Shown: positions 36,832-48,108 of the stretch, in pieces | Layout of the letters: every line of letters begins with the position of its first letter | Position numbering within the stretch: position 1 is the stretch's first letter | NCBI GenBank assembly: GCA_021307315.1 | Contig: JAJSPD010000008.1 | Location: 372,001 to 436,000, forward strand | Length of the DNA stretch: 64,000 bases | From: Bisporella sp. PMI_857 | Taxonomy: Eukaryota; Ascomycota; Leotiomycetes; Helotiales; Helotiaceae | Reading direction: 5' to 3' | Notes under the pieces: model-generated | Told to the model about the DNA's origin: nothing | Database searches by the model: none | The model's input: the letters and a program-made list of their open reading frames with translations, nothing else | Made by a program: the position numbers and the translations under genes

Positions 36832-38418
36832 CTATTGCTTAGACCGCTTGTTGGCCGTTGGCTCGAGATCGGTTGGAGCTGGTCTCTTGCCGTTGTGGTT
36901 TAAGTTGCAGTGCTTAGCAAGCTGATCAGCAAGACCATCACGAGGATCTGTGCCATGGATCTGAGTATATCTCAGAAGCCCTGTGAGGTAGTCGAATGAG
37001 GGTTGTGGTAGAGTAGGAGGCAGTGTTGCTAGGGTTTCTGAAATAGCTTGTCTAGCTGGTGATTGAGGACGGCTGCTTGGTGGTGTAGCGTCGTCTATCT
37101 CGGCATCTTTGCGAGTCTTGGCTAGATACTCGAGGCGGCGTTGTCGGTCGTAGTTACGTGGGAGGCGCGCCTTGAATGACGATGGCTTTTTGATACTGAG
37201 ACTACCCGGTTCCCTAGGCTCCTCTGTTTGGCGCGTCGCAGCTTGTGATAGTTCCTCCAATCCCACCTCGTTGTTGTTGTTGCCAAATTCACCGTAATCG
37301 TAATCGGACATGGTAGCGCCATATGGTCCTTGGCCCTCTGGATAATCCCACTCTAGTACTGGATGAAAGTAGTCCGGAACGAGGTCGTGATCCTTCGAGA
37401 CTTCGTCCCAATTCAACTTGTATGTCTCAACGTAAGCTACAAGCGCTTGTTCCTTCTGTGGGATGCACATATTTTCCATACGCTCGAATCGATCTTTCTC
37501 AGCTTGCAATCGAGCTTCATCTTCCAGAATCTCGGCTTCGGATACGCCTCGATTGATATCAGGGACTGCAAAATCTTTCTGTTTCTTGTAAGCGTTGAGT
37601 ATTAACGTGAGGCGTGAACTTACAAAGGTGCTAATGTCAATTCCAGGGTAGATCGTCATCTTTTTCTCCCAGTACTTCTTTGCTTCTGCATCTCTCATCT
37701 TCCAGTCTCATTAGCAATGAACATAGGCCATTTTCTCGCAAGACTTACAGATTCCAAACCTTGGCCAGAGCTGGCTTTCATCTTTTCATGCAGTTGAGTG
37801 TGAAATTGGCCATAGTTATCATACATGTCATCAAAGCGCTTGACCAGAAGCTTCAGAAAGCAGGTATCCGTCGTTGGCCGATCCAGAACGTCCAATTGCT
37901 CATCCACTCGATGTTTATCAATGCTATCAGCGAATCTACGGTATCTGCGGCGGTGGGCAAGGCCAAAGAAGTCATCTTTGAAGCTTGGGAGACCCACCAG
38001 GCGGCGCCCAGAATGGTGTATGCGTGCTCCATAATCGACTGCGTTGATGTCTCGATCATACATCATCCAAAATCGATAGTATCCCATCTGCTCGATAATA
38101 GCGTGCTGGGGAGATGTAAGTACGAGTACATACAGTAGAGAGTTAGACTACACATACATCACCATATTTGTCCTTGAATTCTTGGGACACAGAGTAACGA
38201 TCGAATCTGAGTGGAGAAACCAACTGCCCTCTGCGCTGCTGCATGACTTGCGTGAAGTTTGGACCAATCTGTATCTGTCGACTAGAGCCTTGTGTCAGTA
38301 TACACAAGTTAGTACTTCCAGGCAAGGCATACATACAGTCTGGCGTCCATCTTGAGTAGTTGAGCTGTTCTGGCAAAGTCTCCAAGAGTGTTGTAAAAGA
38401 ATTAGTAGAAGCGATCAT
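36832..38418 (-). CDS. uncharacterised fungal protein, family A/B (copy B)
   Basis: The family is unrecognised. Exons run 38418-38337, 38281-38158, 38105-37749 and 37698-36832, with introns of 49-54 nt; about 477 residues. Blocks shared with copy A are QLVSPLRFDRYSVSQEFKDKYG, then MMYDRDINAV and CFLKLLVKRFDDMYDNYG. The intron after KYGD is in phase 0, as in A. Unlike A, the C-terminal half has conserved-looking helices (EAKKYWEKKMTIYPGIDIST, then FVSSRLTLILNAYKKQKD) and an EYLAKTRKDAE stretch, ending in KRPAPTDLEPTANKRSKQ with possible nuclear-signal character. Exons 2-4 join in one intact frame; only the exon 1/2 joint is one base out of phase. There is no signal peptide or membrane span, so a soluble intracellular protein is likely. 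The function is unknown. Confidence 0.7.
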
Positions 38419-41400
38419 GTGAAATATTTAGAAAAGTAGTGAGAGAGAAAGAGGGAGAAGCGGTGGCGAGGCTGAACCGTATGGGCTATTTATTCCCTTG
38501 GTGCCGCTATTTTTTAAGTAAGGACGTGTTATCTTATGGATCAGAGTAGTAGCTCAAATGAATATTCTCGGAGCGAATACACCACATAGTGCTCCACAAG
38601 GCTTGTGATGAATACATATATGTCATTCGCAAAGCTCGCCACAAGCGGGATAATGAAGCGCAAGAGTTATCTACCACCAAATTTGAGGCGAAAAAATCTT
38701 GTTTACGTAGTTCTCTATCGTAGGGCACGATCAGAAACGTTGCTTTTGTTGTCATTGTTTCAAGTTCTTCTATGCATTTGGATCAAAAAGGTCAGCATCT
38801 TCCTTCCTTGATGCAGTTGCTCAAGTTCTGAAATATGGACTGAATGGTTATATCTCTGAGTGGAAACCACAGAATTACAACGTACTAGATAATTAGGAAC
38901 ATTGGAAATTGTGTATAGCTGTTCAAAAGTTTTATTCTGTAACTTTCGTAAGATCTACTCTAGCTCCGCCTAGGAGTTAGTTATATATTTCCATACTAAG
39001 GCCTGATATATCCATAGATGCTTGGAGAGGGACGTATCGAAGGTCAGGTTCTCAGAGGTATAATAGGAGTAACTCTTCCTCCCAATCAGGGTATCAGAAA
39101 TACATTTATGTCTACAAAGTTACAGAGAGGAAATGAAGCTCTTAGATTTGGGTTTACCATCCAATGACAACTCTTCTAAAGAACTGTCTTTGGTAGATAC
39201 CGGGCTGAAAGTAGTTATGGAATCAGTAACACGGTTTCCCTTAGCGTCCCGCAATCTTTCCACTGAGAAGTCCTCATGTAGATCTCTCATGCTTTCCAAC
39301 CAGCTGTTCCAGACGGTTCAAGTTTAGCCTGTTTATATTTTCATCTAAATGGCTGGATGCATGTTTGGCAACCCTCATTGCAAAACATGCTACTTTAGAT
39401 TTATCCAAATGCAATTCTTTTACCGAGGGTCACTGGAAGCATTTAGCCATACTTTAGGAAGGATTAACTAGAAGCTCCAAAGCTTTTAAGCTTGACTTAG
39501 TATGCAATGCTCTGCCACTTTCGTCTTTGGGATCTTCCAATCCTTGCACAGAGTCACGGACAGACCATAGACTTATGAGGGCGTCGCAGGACCACAAATT
39601 CCTAATTTGGCAATTAACTATTACTATTGTACCATACAACTAACATTCCTCCTTAGAATTTCAAGTTTCGCGCGGCGGATCTAGCGGCTCATTTAGAAAA
39701 TCTACTTTTCACTTTTCACTTTTCGACTGTTGCGTTCGCTTATCACGTTTGCATGTGGATTGCCGATTTAGAAACATAATCGTATCACAAAATATCCCAT
39801 AGCATTTGGTGTCATTGGGCTAATTTAAGTTTGCAGGCTCTTGTTGAAAGTATCGTTACAAATTATATGGACAGGTTGGGACGCTACGATTCACGAGCGG
39901 CTAAGCAATGGATTCTTGTATAAGTACATACGTGCTAGAGAATAAGCATATATCTAATATATGATGCGATGATATTCTCTTTATCGCCAAACCAGCATGT
40001 AGAGACCTTACAGTCGGGTACAATGCAAGAATGTCAGTTCAGCATAGCAGAAGCTGCACCCCGTGTATTTTCGTCCTAATCTTATCCATCTATGAGAATG
40101 CTGTGTTCCAAGCAGTTTACATGTCTCCTCCAAAGCCTAGTTCTATAATTTCTAATAAAGTGAGACAAAGAAGCAGAATGTCTTGTCTACTTAATGTTAA
40201 TGACAGACTTGAACAATCACAGTCTTGCAGCATCTTAAGATATCGACACTCAACAAAGATCGAATACTCTCCCAAATCTTGAGAGACCTATTAACATTAA
40301 GAAAAGGACAAGAAAGGTACGGTTAATCAGATTCGCATTTTCAAGAGTTTGCCCCTCCTGCCAGGCAGAAAGACTTAGCCATCGTCCTTCTGATGGATTC
40401 ATACAGAAAGAGATTTAGCTTTTAAATACTTTGATTTGTATAAAATAACGCATATTTGGGAGGTAAAGTACCACGCACCTAGTTAATTTAACATGTCACC
40501 CCGGACTTCGGAAAGCGTAAAGGCCCACCCCTACAAACGACATAATTATACGTCATATACAACACCACACGCATTGTGAATTTATTTAGCACCTACTCCT
40601 CGCCGCTGAGCACCAGAAATATATTTTAGTATGCTATGTACATGTCGGTACGTATTTTGCTTTTCGGACCAGAAAGAATTAAAGGGTAGCCTCATCATAC
40701 CTTGAAATAGCATCAGCACTGGAGTAAGTGGAGGATCTACTGATGCTTGTGTGCGTTTCAAGTCTGTAACCCTGGCTCTTGAGGACCAAATATTACTCTA
40801 GCTTCAGGTCCCTGCGATAGAATCTGGAGCTCTAATGTCACGGATGGGTGCTTCGCACCTTTATGATGGCTGACATACTGAACATGGTAGGTAGGCAGGT
40901 TCCACCGTGAAATCTACTGAAGCTGATTAAGTTCTCTGCAGTAGCTTTCTTTTCAGTAGGTTATTGGTATTACCAGCTATTTGTTGTATCGATTTCAAGG
41001 CAGAGGACTGAGCTGGAAGATGCACACACAGAAATATAGGAGACATCTCATTATAGTACCTTGTTGCAGGGACTATACGAAAATCCATTTAATGCATGCT
41101 TTACCCACATATGATTTACCATCGTAGGCATAAAGGTGTAGTAGATATAACTTAGGTTGCTTACATACTGTAAAGTCTGGAACAAGTACAGGCTGCCCCT
41201 AATAGATCTTGTAAACAGTGTATCATTCGATAAGAACCAAGCAACAAATATAAACATTTTTTTCTTCTATGTAGCCATTCGCTCTTCTTCTGTACATATA
41301 GCTTGGGAAAGAAAAAAAAAACATGCAAAAGATAAACCGTTAGCCATTCTCCAAGGTGGGGTGGAGTGTGGGATTTGAACCCATCAGGCAGATTTTCATC

Positions 41401-42553
41401 TGAGCTATGCCCTGTGTCATAAGGTTGTTGAAACCTTGCAGGGGTTAAACCTGCCGCATGGCTTATCTTTCTCCAGCATCTGGACCAGCCAGATGTAGCG
41501 CATGACTTTCAACCCATGAAGCGTAAGCCCATGAGTCACCTAGTCGCAGGTCCTCTACCCGAGGAGGGTTTTAACGCATGTTAAGCTTGGATATCCGACA
41601 TGTACTAGCATGAAGGGTCCCTGCGTTCGCAACCCGAAGGTTTATAGCGGACAAGTTTTCCCCTAAGTCCCTTCACCACCAAGCCATGATCACTACGTAC
41701 GCTCATGATCACGAGCCTGGCTACTGGTGTTGAGACGCCCCAATGGCCAAGTACAAGCTCCCCCAAGCCCACCATGAAGTTTGCACTTCACGAGGGAGGA
41801 GTTTGTTGCAAACGGATTGCTTAAACAAACACATATAAGTTGCTGCCAAAAATTGGCCCGCTCACAGCATTTGATTGGTCGGCTGACTTGGCTGCTTGGT
41901 TTGCGAAGCGAGCCCCTGACTGACGCCAGCCAACCAAGACTTTGGGAGGGTGGATAGATAAGCTGTGATAGCGGTTGCGTACATAAGAAGGGCTTAAGAT
42001 GCGGCTTGCGTGATTTCTATCATGTTTATTTCCTGCTCTTTTGATAGTGGGTGTGATGAGGGGGACTGAGACGCATGCAGAACTAAGCGAGTAAACTGAG
42101 GTGGAAATAGGGGTAAACTGTGTAACCGGTCTTGGCGTTGATGGCGTTGCATAGTCTTACATCTAGGGCTTGAACTTATGGAATTATGTGATGCAAAATC
42201 ATAAACTCTGGAGGAGAGTCATCCCAGTATTGCGTATGAGATGAGATGCTGGACACTTTTCAGTGCGGTCTATTTCTATGCGGATGCTAGTTATGTGGTG
42301 GAAGAGCCATAAGTGAGCACACTTTGAAGGGAAGGGCTTTATAGGCATGGTTTTCATTGTGCTTGTGGAGTCTCTAGACATGCTCTATTTCAACGATTCG
42401 ATAATGGTGCCTACCCATATTCCAGGTGGTATTATCCCTTGTCATCTTTCATAGGTTCGCGATATTGTAAACGTCCCTCTCTTATTCCCACACGTGTATG
42501 TTTGCCAAATTGCGACGCCGGAAAATAGAAGCAGACCGCGTTTTCTATATTGC
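38419..42553. other. AT-rich gene desert
   Basis: More than 4 kb carry no ORF above 85 codons and none with a recognised domain. The DNA is AT-rich, especially 39600-41300, with a short tandem (acttttc units) near 39705-39725. A less AT-rich island at about 41350-41950 has tRNA-promoter-like words and several short palindromes (for example tgaagtttgcacttca near 41775). This could be transposon debris, but no terminal repeats, transposase or reverse-transcriptase motif was seen. Confidence 0.4.
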
Positions 42554-44442
42554 CTACTCACCCTTGCCTAGGAGAACAAGAATTAGCGACATTCATCACG
42601 CTGATAATCAGCCAGATGATTCACAGCAAACGTAGCAGTAAGCCAATGATTCCTCATCTTGACACCTGATCCACCACTTTCAGTGCCTTCTAAAATTGTC
42701 TCCTCGGCCTGATCGGAAGTCTGGTGCGGCCTGACTGTCATGTACTTGTTACGGCATGTGAAATAAATCAGTGGGGCAGAAACAAATGGCAGGACGACCG
42801 AGAGAGCAACTTGCGAGCCGTTCAAGGCTGCAGAAAGGCCATCCTTGCCTACGGCCCAGCAATGATGATACTGGGTGTGATACTGATGCTTCGTGTGATG
42901 AGACGCGGAGCCAGGGCTTGAGAGTCCAATTTAAAGCACCTTCTGACACCATCTGTCCAGCGATGGTGCATACGATGCCGGCGCTTATACCGGACATGAG
43001 AAGAGCCAAAGCGAAGATGGTACCGGCTGCAGGAGCGATATTAGTAGACAGTAAGTTATAGATCCCGAACAAGTCAGCCTCAGCGACCTGGCTGTCGGGT
43101 CCTTCATAAAGAGAGGCGCCAGCTGTGATCAGGATAGATGAGTTCACAAAAAGGGCAAATGTGAAGAGGCAGATTGCGAGCTCGACTATGGACATCTTCA
43201 TACAGTATTTAATAGCTGGAAGAGATGGGTAGTATATTTCTTTCTCGGAGCTGGTAGAATTTTCGGCGGTGCGCTCTATTGGTGGGGTGATCCCATGGGT
43301 CCTATCATAGTCATAGAGCCTTGGTTGCACAATGCCACTGCCCAGATAGAGACTATGTGGCATGACTGTAGCGCCCAAAATACCGCAGGCTTGATAGAGA
43401 CTGATAAAATGTTAGTGACTGGAAATCTTCCATTATTGTATATTGAGAACGTACCCTTGAGATTGCACAATGGCTGATGAAGGAAGGTAACCGCGAAACA
43501 CTTCTCCGATTGAAGTATCCTTAATTAGGGATAACTGGATACAGAAGCAGATCACAACACCTAATACCAAAGCTGCAACGAAACACTCGAATATCCTTAG
43601 ACCTCTCAATGACCCATTAGGGTGGTAGAAGAGCAGTATTAGAAGAACGTCGCATATAGATAAAGCACATCCTGCCACAAGGGGTATCTGTGGAATCAGA
43701 AGATTTATTGCAATAGCGGTACCAATGACCTCGGCAATATCGGTAGCAATGATCTTAGAGAGGTGTCAGTTTTCTTGTCTTGATGAGCAAATTAGTGGGA
43801 ACATACAGCAGCCTCAGCCATGATATAAAGGAAGATATTGAGCCACCATGGTAAAAAATGCTTGCAAGCCTCTGCAAGATTAAGACCAGACACACTGCCA
43901 AGCTTTATGCAGAGACTTTGCAAGAAGAGGCAAAGATATTGGACATCAACACAATGAAGAGCAGCTTGAAACTGGTATGAGGCTCCCGCAGCGACGTCGG
44001 TAGAATAATTACCCGGGTCGATGTATGCCACAGCTATCTGTTCACCTTGTTAGCAACCACATATCTCATGTCGAGTCTTACGTACCATCATCCCAGGACC
44101 AATAAACCGGCTAAACTTCTTTAGCACCCGAGCTGCCTTAACCAGAGCCTGCGCAACTCCGTGAATCTTTCCGCCACCACTGTCTCCTCCCGAATGGCTG
44201 CATGAGCCACTGGGAGAAGAATTTAGGACCGCAGTCCTCGCGGTGCGCTTTTCATCTGGGGAGCCACCAATATCGTTGTTTTCTTCGAGTCGCTCAACCT
44301 CGCTTGCATCGCTCCTCCGAAGAATTCTCGAGTTTGCAATGCCATTGAGGTCTTCTCTCGTGGTAAGATCTGCGGCAAGCGCGTTAGGGTTCTGGTTCAT
44401 GCCAGTGCCCTCCGGCTCATCTGTCCTCGAAGGACAATTCAT
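42554..44442 (-). CDS. Nramp-family divalent metal transporter (Smf type)
   Basis: The conceptual protein has about 577 residues. A polar N-terminus precedes an Nramp core with the hallmark metal-binding motifs: IDPGNYSTDVAAG (DPGN, TM1) and ATVMPHSLYLGSG (MPH, TM6). Exons are 44442-44086, 44037-43807, 43753-43455 and 43400-42554, introns 48-54 nt. Smf/Nramp carriers bring Mn2+, Fe2+ and related ions across plasma or endosomal membranes with H+. Breaks: an extra T near 43970 plus a lost C near 43925 cancel out but leave 13 altered residues in a membrane helix; lost G's near 42905 and 42855 and an indel near 42620 break the last third. The exact C-terminus (stop taken at 42554-42556) is therefore uncertain by a few residues. 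Confidence 0.9.
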
Positions 44443-45567
44443 GGCTCAATATGGCGGTGAGCACAGAGCCAAAAGAAAGGGGCGTTTTTGGATATGCAAG
44501 CGGTCGATGATATGCCGGAAACTCTGCCAATTGGTTAGCAAGGAGACGGCAGACTGATACAGTGGCGTAGGAGGCTACTTTTATTATCAGTGCTTTAGGA
44601 ATAATGAGTGGGAGAGGGATTGATTGAGGGAAGAGGCAAGTATTTATGATTTAATGGATAATTTGAAGCTAGCAACGGAAGACTGCGTGGCCGGGTCAAA
44701 AGCTTGCTCCGGGAATGTTTCGTGGCGGGGTTATCAGACTGCCCCGCATGCAAAAGCTTACCGCTCAGGGACCAGAAACCTACACATGTGAGCAACTATA
44801 TACAAATTGATTTTATTTGCTATGTCAATCATTCAATAACCTGTACAAACACACACACACACACACACACGATGCTTCCTATGATATGAGCGAGCGATGA
44901 CACACATATAGACAAATATCGCTATGGTTTATAAACTTACCGTATAATACAGTACAGTAAGTAGCTGGCAGAGTGACATCGATCAGGTGATATAACCCCG
45001 CTGTTTTCAAAGTGTCGCCGAAAAGCTTCGTTATCGTCCGGCCTTGGCAATCGGCTTGGGGACCCTGGCTGCCGAGTTATCAAACAATTGAGCGGATTCC
45101 ATTGGCAGCATATCCTCATTTCCCTTATGTGATGAATCAGGAATGTGCTTTCTCTTTGAGATGCCAATACTGATGTGTTGTCCTCCAAGACGAGCTGAAC
45201 ATGCGGATGAAAAAGCACTTCATCGGATCAATCTCTACTAAATATCATTTCTCATAACCACCGATAACTCGTCTGATTGAAGTTTATGCCAGAGAAAAGA
45301 ATACCAACCCAAAGTTTTCTCTTACATGACCTGGGGAAGAACCACGATGGAGAAGAAAAAAAGCACAGACAGAGGATGTCTTCAGAATGGCTTTGAAAGG
45401 TAGCCCTGTAAATACGGCATTGTGCAATATACAGACTACATACCACATGGAATTTTCCACTGTTTGCCGTGTGGTCCTTAAAACGCCGCCACCCAATGCA
45501 ACGCCGGGTAATAAAGCCCCTGTGAAATACACTGCATCGCCGTGCAAATTACTAGCCTTCCATCGCT
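44443..45567. other. spacer between the Nramp gene and TAF4 3' end
   Basis: No gene was recognised in 1.1 kb. It contains an (AC)11 microsatellite and must hold the Nramp promoter. Confidence 0.4.
44849..44870 (+). repeat. (AC)11 microsatellite
   Basis: Eleven perfect AC units in the spacer upstream of the Nramp gene, a candidate polymorphic marker. Confidence 0.95.
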
Positions 45568-47591
45568 CTACTTCGGGTCCATATGGTCAAGCCAAGCATA
45601 AGCCTTCTGTAGCGCTTTCTTTTCGCGGCCATCTTCCTCAGAACATGCAACCAATCCCGGATCTGGATGCCTCTACCTTTCTCTTGTCCTCTCGCCACAT
45701 ACCTAGTCGTCGAACACCATCAACGGTCAGCTTCTCTGGCGCGGCGATGGCTCCTGCGGCACCAGGCGTTAAGCCCTTTGTGATAATCCGACCTGGCGTA
45801 TTTGTACCACTGCCTGACCCACCACCACCACCAGTCATCCACGAATACTTCTTCCGTCCTCCACCTAAGAACTGAGCAGTGGTGGTATTGGCAGCTACAT
45901 GGTTGGCGGCTTCATTCGTTTTTTGCTTCGGCTTTCTTTCGTTGTTCCTTTTTGCTTGGAGCCTTTTCCTCAGGTGCTACCGACCCTGGGGTCCCTGGCA
46001 TGATAGAACCCTGTCGGGAAGTATCTCCTGATGCACGAGCGGCTCGTTCGTTCCGTTTTCTAATCCGTTCTTCCTCAAAATCTCGTTCTTTTTGTGCAGA
46101 TGATCGCAAAGCAGTAACCACAACATTTTTGAACTTGAGTGGCTCAATAGGAGTCTTCATACCTTCGGATATTGGTGTGGGGATCTTGTTGGCTGTAGAG
46201 AATGAGCCTTTCCAATGTCAGCATGAAATATAATAGTATGGCTTGGTAACCTTACGTTTTCGAGAATTAGAAAGAGGGCTAACAGCACTCTCCCACCCTC
46301 CCCGTACAGCTCCTTCTGCAACAGCACCACTGTTCCCAGCGTCATTTGGGGCAGCAGCATCAGACCATTCTTCTGGCACAACCCCATGTGATGATCTTTG
46401 TCGCTCTTTCGAAAGCCGTGCAGCATCTGAGACTAATGACCTTAAACGATGTTTCGTTGCAAGAGATAGGAGAGCGATTTGATCGCACAGATATGAGTCC
46501 GCCGGCAAGAAATTGCCATTCGTAGCAGTGAATGCGCCATTTGGGACGACCGATGTCTTAACATCGACCCGGTTATTATCATATTGTTCCGGCAATTTGA
46601 AGTGGCCCATACTATTGCCGTTTTGAGGATTTCTTTCCAGATTCAAACCAAGGCCATTTTCATGGCTACTCTTTAGCAACAGCGAATGAAGTCTTCCGAT
46701 GGATAGAAATGGATTGCTCAGCTCGTTCTTTCTCGACGTTGCGAGATTACGAGATGCACTCTCGAATGCTTGCTTGGCAGCCTGTATTTCGAACTCCTCT
46801 TGTGATGCGTTACCAGGAGCTTCTCCATTGACATTGGCAGGACCAGCCCCGTAAAAAGAAGCCGCATTTCCTGGAGGGAATTGTGCAAATCCGTGACCTT
46901 GGGAGATAAATCCGGACTGAGATCCAGTCTGCTGTAAATTGTAAGATCTGAATTGATATTGTTCTTCTTCCCGAAGGTCAACTCCAGTACCACCCAGCAC
47001 ATCCATCGGATCAACTCCATCGTCCTTGGAGCCTTTATCCGCAGGTTTCGAAGGGGGGCCCATTGTACCTGCACCTATTGGTGGCGCCATCAAACTCTGA
47101 TAATTTGGTTGACCTGCCATATTCTGTCCTGGAAAGCCTAAAGGACTTTGGGGTAGACTGGGGTTTGGAGTCTGTGGCAGGTGAGATGGGGTTGTGTTGC
47201 CGTTACTATTTCCATTACCGTAAGGTGTACTATAAGGCGAAGTAGCTGAATATACGTTCGTTGGAAGAGCTACATTCGAAAAGTGAGGTGCATTCGTCGT
47301 CTGCGGACCAGAAGTTGGATTGTTGCCGTAAGGTGAAATATGGTATGGTTGTTGGTGTGGAGAACCTATACACAAGAATCAGTTTATTTAATCAAATAGT
47401 ACTGGCGGGACCTGAATAGAATCTGATTGTACCTGGTTGTGATATCCGGGATGTTGTGACGTTGGGCCTGGAGATACTCTTGCTCGCTTCTGTGGAGGAT
47501 ACTGGTGTTGCGGCAGCGGCGACTGTGCTGCTTGTGGAGAGTACGTTGGAGTCGCCGCCTGCACTGGAAACTGATGGCTCTGCTGAGACAT
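45568..47591 (-). CDS. TAF4: TAF4, TFIID subunit 4
   Basis: TAF4 pairs with TAF12 through a histone fold and scaffolds TFIID in the nucleus. The N-terminus is Gln/Pro-rich (QQSHQFPVQAATPTYSPQ) with a basic QKRARVS patch. The TAF4 domain follows: DPMDVLGGTGVDLREEEQYQ, CDQIALLSLATKHRLRSLVSDA and ARLSKERQRSSHG. The tail has KNVVVTALRSSAQKERDFEE, a Gly-rich spacer and the conserved end LTVDGVRRLGMWREDK, with a closing helix to TAG 45570-45568. Introns are 47402-47366 (joint one base out of phase) and 46255-46193. About 640 residues. Indels near 45912, 45675 and 45640 break the C-terminal part. The gene is divergent from YSH1, starts 518 bases apart. Confidence 0.88.
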
Positions 47592-48108
47592 CTCGATGAT
47601 ATTTGCCCTCGCGAGGCTCTTTGTGCTATCGTCAGTTCGTCCTCTTGCCTTCCTAAGGCAGGCTATGCGCCCACAACCCTCTCAGAATCCCCTCCCATGT
47701 GCCGAATCAATCGAACTACTTGTTGATATGCCTAGTGTATGCGCCAGCAGGCTCCTTTATATTCGAGAGATAGCGATGGTATGGTTGTCGTGAACGTGAT
47801 TCTGAGTAAAAGTAGGTCGTGGTCTTGATGAACTATCGCGTGTGAAATTGAGCCAACGGAATTTGCCGCACTTCGCGTCAAAAGTCAAGCCCGCCAATTC
47901 ACTATCAACCGTGACGTTGATTCACAGTACCATCATCATCGTGCTCCTAGTTCCATCACCCACATTTATATATTAAAATAAGCTCCTCATACAAACCGAT
48001 GGCAGTATGCACTGCTACTGAGAACCCCAGGATTATTTACTAAAGTAGCTGTCCACTCCAGCCTCTTCCTCGTTACCCTTTCCAGAGATATTCAGTCAGA
48101 TCGGTCAT
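47592..48108. promoter_or_regulatory. bidirectional promoter between TAF4 and YSH1
   Basis: The two start codons (47591 minus, 48109 plus) face away across 517 bases that contain no other ORF. Both genes serve core mRNA synthesis (initiation and 3' processing), so shared control is plausible. CT-rich tracts near 48055-48085 precede the YSH1 start. No specific factor site is claimed. Confidence 0.5.

Noticed and set aside
41355..41420. Possible tRNA gene on the minus strand (A-box-like and B-box-like words around TGGGTTCAAATCCCA)
   Set aside because: The acceptor strands do not pair, there is no room for an anticodon arm between the boxes, and the T stem has only four good pairs.
12703..44442. 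A metal/pH gene cluster (HMT1-like, PalH, Nramp)
   Set aside because: The genes are 10-30 kb apart with unrelated genes and long spacers between them; no shared promoter motif was established.
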